From Epsilonproteobacteria bacterium (ex Lamellibrachia satsuma) (lineage in GTDB: Bacteria; Campylobacterota; Campylobacteria; Campylobacterales; Sulfurovaceae): 54,370 nucleotides of DNA. A program made the translations under genes and the position numbers. How positions within the stretch are numbered: position 1 is the stretch's first letter; every line of letters starts with the position of its first letter. Of the stretch, positions 52,198 to 54,370 are shown piece by piece. The notes below the pieces were generated by a model. That model did no database searches, was not told the origin of the DNA, and saw nothing but the letters and a program-made list of their open reading frames with translations. Location: the NCBI GenBank assembly GCA_003934925.1, contig JQIX01000003.1:1-54370 (forward strand), in the 5' to 3' direction.

Positions 52198-53499
52198 ATG
52201 GCTAAATTAAAAAGTATTAAAAGCAAACCATTCTTATCTGAACTTTATCAAGTTTTTAATTTTAATAGTCCAGAAGAGCTTGAAAAAAAAAGGGCAAGTT
52301 TATTTCCTATAGGCAAAAGTACCGATGAAAATCAAACTACATCAATTTTTTTGGCTTCACTAAGTGCTGTCAAGGAATATAGGGAAGAATTATTTAATCA
52401 GATAGGTATAAAAAAAATAAATAATAGAAACATGCAATTGCATGTATATACAGAAATACCCTGTAATGGTGGTGATGATAGACCTGATGGATTAATTGTA
52501 TTAACAAGTGGAATTAATAACCCTGTTATAGAATGGGTAAGTTTTGTAGAATCAAAAATAGGAAATAATGATATTGATTCAGAGCAAATAGCTAGGTATA
52601 TTAAATATGGAAAAGAAATTGGTATTGAAAATATTATTACTATCTCAAATCAACTAGTCACTACTCCATATGAAAGTCCCGCAAGTGTTAATAAGAGAAT
52701 TAAATGCAATTTGTTTCATTGGTCTTGGATTTATCTATCTGTAACAGGAGGAAGATTACTTAAAGCAGGTGTAATTGAAGATAGTGACCATGTATATATA
52801 TTATCAGAGTTAAGACGATATTTTAAAATGCATAAAGGTTTGAAAAATTATGAAGGTATGGAAAAATCATGGAATGAGGCTACTACTCATTTCTTAGAAA
52901 GATCAACAAAACCATTAATTAATGAAATTATTAAATCATACAAACAAGAAGAAAAAGATATTTGCCTACAGCTTATAGAGGCTACAGGGTATCATATAAA
53001 TTTAAAAACAAATAAAAAGCCAAGAGAAGAAGTTCTTGAAAAAATGCTTGAAAAAAACAGGATAATAAGTTCAACATTTTTTGTAAGTGACAACCCTTCA
53101 CAAACATTTACAATAGATATTAATTTTCACTCAAGAACACTAGCTTGTTATACCCATTATAGTATAGATACAGGGAAAGCAAAAGCACAAACTACAAAGA
53201 TGATCAATATTGTGAGTGCAGGAGATGTAGCACTAGAAGAAGAAATATTAATCGGAGCTATTTATCCAAGAATGGCCCGTTCTCATATAGAGTTTAAATC
53301 ACTTGCTGTTTTATTGCAAGAGAAAGAAGATGGAAGTTATTCTATTGTTAATAAAGAACGTGGTGATACAATCAAGGAATTTGAAATAAAAATAACTGAT
53401 GATTTAGGAAGAGATTTTCATAGACCACAAGTTATAGTTACTAGATTAGAAAATCTTGCAAAAATATTTTTTGAAAAAGTATTTATTCGATTAAAGTAA
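52198..53499 (+). CDS. PD-(D/E)XK nuclease-like protein of unknown function
   Basis: The 433 residues show a PD-(D/E)XK pattern: PD at 96-97 in DDRPDGLIVL, then E118-S-K120 in WVSFVESKIG, with Gln130 in DSEQIARYI as the frequent follow-up residue and Glu86 as a possible upstream acid. The rest has no recognisable domain. SD sequence GGGGAGAG precedes the ATG at 52198. Codon use is AT-rich, unlike the ribosomal block, and the gene stands alone downstream of tRNA-Ser, so it is probably horizontally acquired. A restriction or antiviral role is possible but unproven. Confidence 0.65.
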   Translation: MAKLKSIKSKPFLSELYQVFNFNSPEELEKKRASLFPIGKSTDENQTTSIFLASLSAVKEYREELFNQIGIKKINNRNMQLHVYTEIPCNGGDDRPDGLIVLTSGINNPVIEWVSFVESKIGNNDIDSEQIARYIKYGKEIGIENIITISNQLVTTPYESPASVNKRIKCNLFHWSWIYLSVTGGRLLKAGVIEDSDHVYILSELRRYFKMHKGLKNYEGMEKSWNEATTHFLERSTKPLINEIIKSYKQEEKDICLQLIEATGYHINLKTNKKPREEVLEKMLEKNRIISSTFFVSDNPSQTFTIDINFHSRTLACYTHYSIDTGKAKAQTTKMINIVSAGDVALEEEILIGAIYPRMARSHIEFKSLAVLLQEKEDGSYSIVNKERGDTIKEFEIKITDDLGRDFHRPQVIVTRLENLAKIFFEKVFIRLK

Positions 53500-53612
53500 A
53501 TATGATTTTTCACTATCAATTTATTAAGATGAGGGGAATTGAAGATAACTTAAATAAGGACTATAAGGTAAGTCCCATAGTATAAAATAGCCCCTAAAAT
53601 ATCATACTGTTT

Positions 53613-54200
53613 TTATTTCTCACTTGTATTTATTTCTTGGTTTGGATCTTTTTCAATTGTAGAAAATATTTTTTGTAGTTTACGTGCTTGTCTAGTTTTT
53701 ACCATTTCGTTTCTACAGTCATTTATGATACAGTAAAGATCAGCGTGGCTTGGACAAGATACGGAAGAAGTATCATAGATTACAAAGCATCGTTTATCAT
53801 TTTCGACTACACTTCTGATGTCAATAACATTAGCAAATGCTAAACCAAAATACTTTCTGTCGGGCTTTGCTTTTCTTGTTGAACTACCTTTTCGATCTCT
53901 TGCTGCTTTTTCTCTACCACGTTTATGAAGATCATCTTTGCTAATGGCATATTTAAGTCGATTAATAGATAATCCTTTATTAATCATATCCTCAAATGCA
54001 AGATTAGTTAATTGATTAGGATTTGTTTCCATTACATGGATAGGAGAATGAATCTGTCTCGCAACTTTTTCATTATTTTTGACACTACAAGGGGAATGAT
54101 TAGATACAGTTTCGTTTTCCCAGGCTATAGCATCATCTAAATTTTTCATTAATTCTTTACCGTGTACACCACCATTAAAAAACTTTGTTAAGTTACTCAT
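53613..54200 (-). CDS. uncharacterised AT-rich accessory protein
   Basis: Start ATG at 54200 is chosen because a GTG at 54227 lies within the upstream gene. The 195 residues have a basic middle region (HKRGREKAARDRKGSSTRKAK in two pieces) and a C-terminal domain with CPSHADLYCIIND, whose Cys/His could bind metal. No signal peptide is present. It converges with the nuclease-like gene, about 110 bp apart. I do not recognise the family. Confidence 0.5.
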   Translation of the reverse strand: MSNLTKFFNGGVHGKELMKNLDDAIAWENETVSNHSPCSVKNNEKVARQIHSPIHVMETNPNQLTNLAFEDMINKGLSINRLKYAISKDDLHKRGREKAARDRKGSSTRKAKPDRKYFGLAFANVIDIRSVVENDKRCFVIYDTSSVSCPSHADLYCIINDCRNEMVKTRQARKLQKIFSTIEKDPNQEINTSEK

Positions 54201-54214
54201 TAAATGATACTTAC

Positions 54215-54370
54215 TTAACTTTCGCACCTAAACCCAAGCATTTTCTGAGTGACATCCTGCAACACAGTGATAATACTCACTAAATCCTCATTCCTATTGA
54301 CTACTTCTTCAATTTTAGCTATTTCATCAAGTATAGAGATAAAGACCTGCATGGCTATTGCCAGTGTATG
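54215..54370 (-). CDS. partial gene running off the right edge
   Basis: A minus-strand frame is open from the window edge and stops at 54215-54217, giving at least 51 residues, ending MLGFRCES. It is helical and includes SILDEIAKIEEVV. An ATG at 54352 would make it a 45-residue gene, so it is not certain that the frame continues outside the window. It ends 14 bp upstream of the next gene's ATG. Function unknown. Confidence 0.4.
   Translation of the reverse strand, partial: HTLAIAMQVFISILDEIAKIEEVVNRNEDLVSIITVLQDVTQKMLGFRCES

Overview
The window looks like a chromosomal segment of a Campylobacterota (epsilonproteobacterial) organism, most likely a Sulfurovum/Sulfurimonas-type chemolithotroph. 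Supporting signs are the neighbour orders rnhA-rnc-aroC, ybaB-panD and nfu-(TPR protein)-murE, all also found in Helicobacter pylori; a ribosomal protein cluster with infA and map between secY and rpmJ and with no rpmD (L30); and AT-rich spacers with strong TATAAT -10 boxes. The genus is inferred from gene content only.

Layout. 1-2393: a FadL-type outer-membrane protein cut short near the left edge, then nfo, a lipoprotein and tRNA-Glu. 2518-9001: a 6.5-kb integrated element in tRNA-Ala, bounded by a 17-bp direct repeat. It carries a tyrosine integrase, an AlpA-like excisionase, a Rep-like protein, a small-terminase-like HTH protein and, at the far end, an exported Sel1-repeat/trypsin-like protease. 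There are no capsid or tail genes, so it resembles a minimal phage satellite. 8988-16419: housekeeping genes (tRNA-Ala, parvulin, dnaG, a LapB-like protein, rnhA, rnc, aroC, rnhB). 16481-17136: a RelE/RelB-type toxin-antitoxin module beside a long-spaced inverted repeat, followed by recQ.

18995-28921 is a phosphate island: a phosphate-selective porin, a PiT transporter, two near-duplicate PhoB-like regulators, PstSCAB, PhoU and PPK2. Five promoters in it share the same architecture: two 7-bp half-sites at an 11-bp period, then exactly 9 bp to a -10 box. This is a readable Pho box. It ties outer-membrane uptake, two inner-membrane transporters and polyphosphate metabolism into one regulon.

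29032-36281: an ankyrin protein, a small unannotated ORF, ybaB, panD, a 2Fe-2S ferredoxin, a 270-bp MITE, an FmdE/hemerythrin/DUF2249/membrane-protein operon, murE, a TPR protein and nfu. 36585-50311: the alpha, spc and S10 ribosomal protein operons, all on the minus strand. 50495-54370: a AAA+ ATPase, 4.5S RNA and tRNA-Ser, then AT-rich accessory genes that run off the right edge, led by a PD-(D/E)XK nuclease-like protein.
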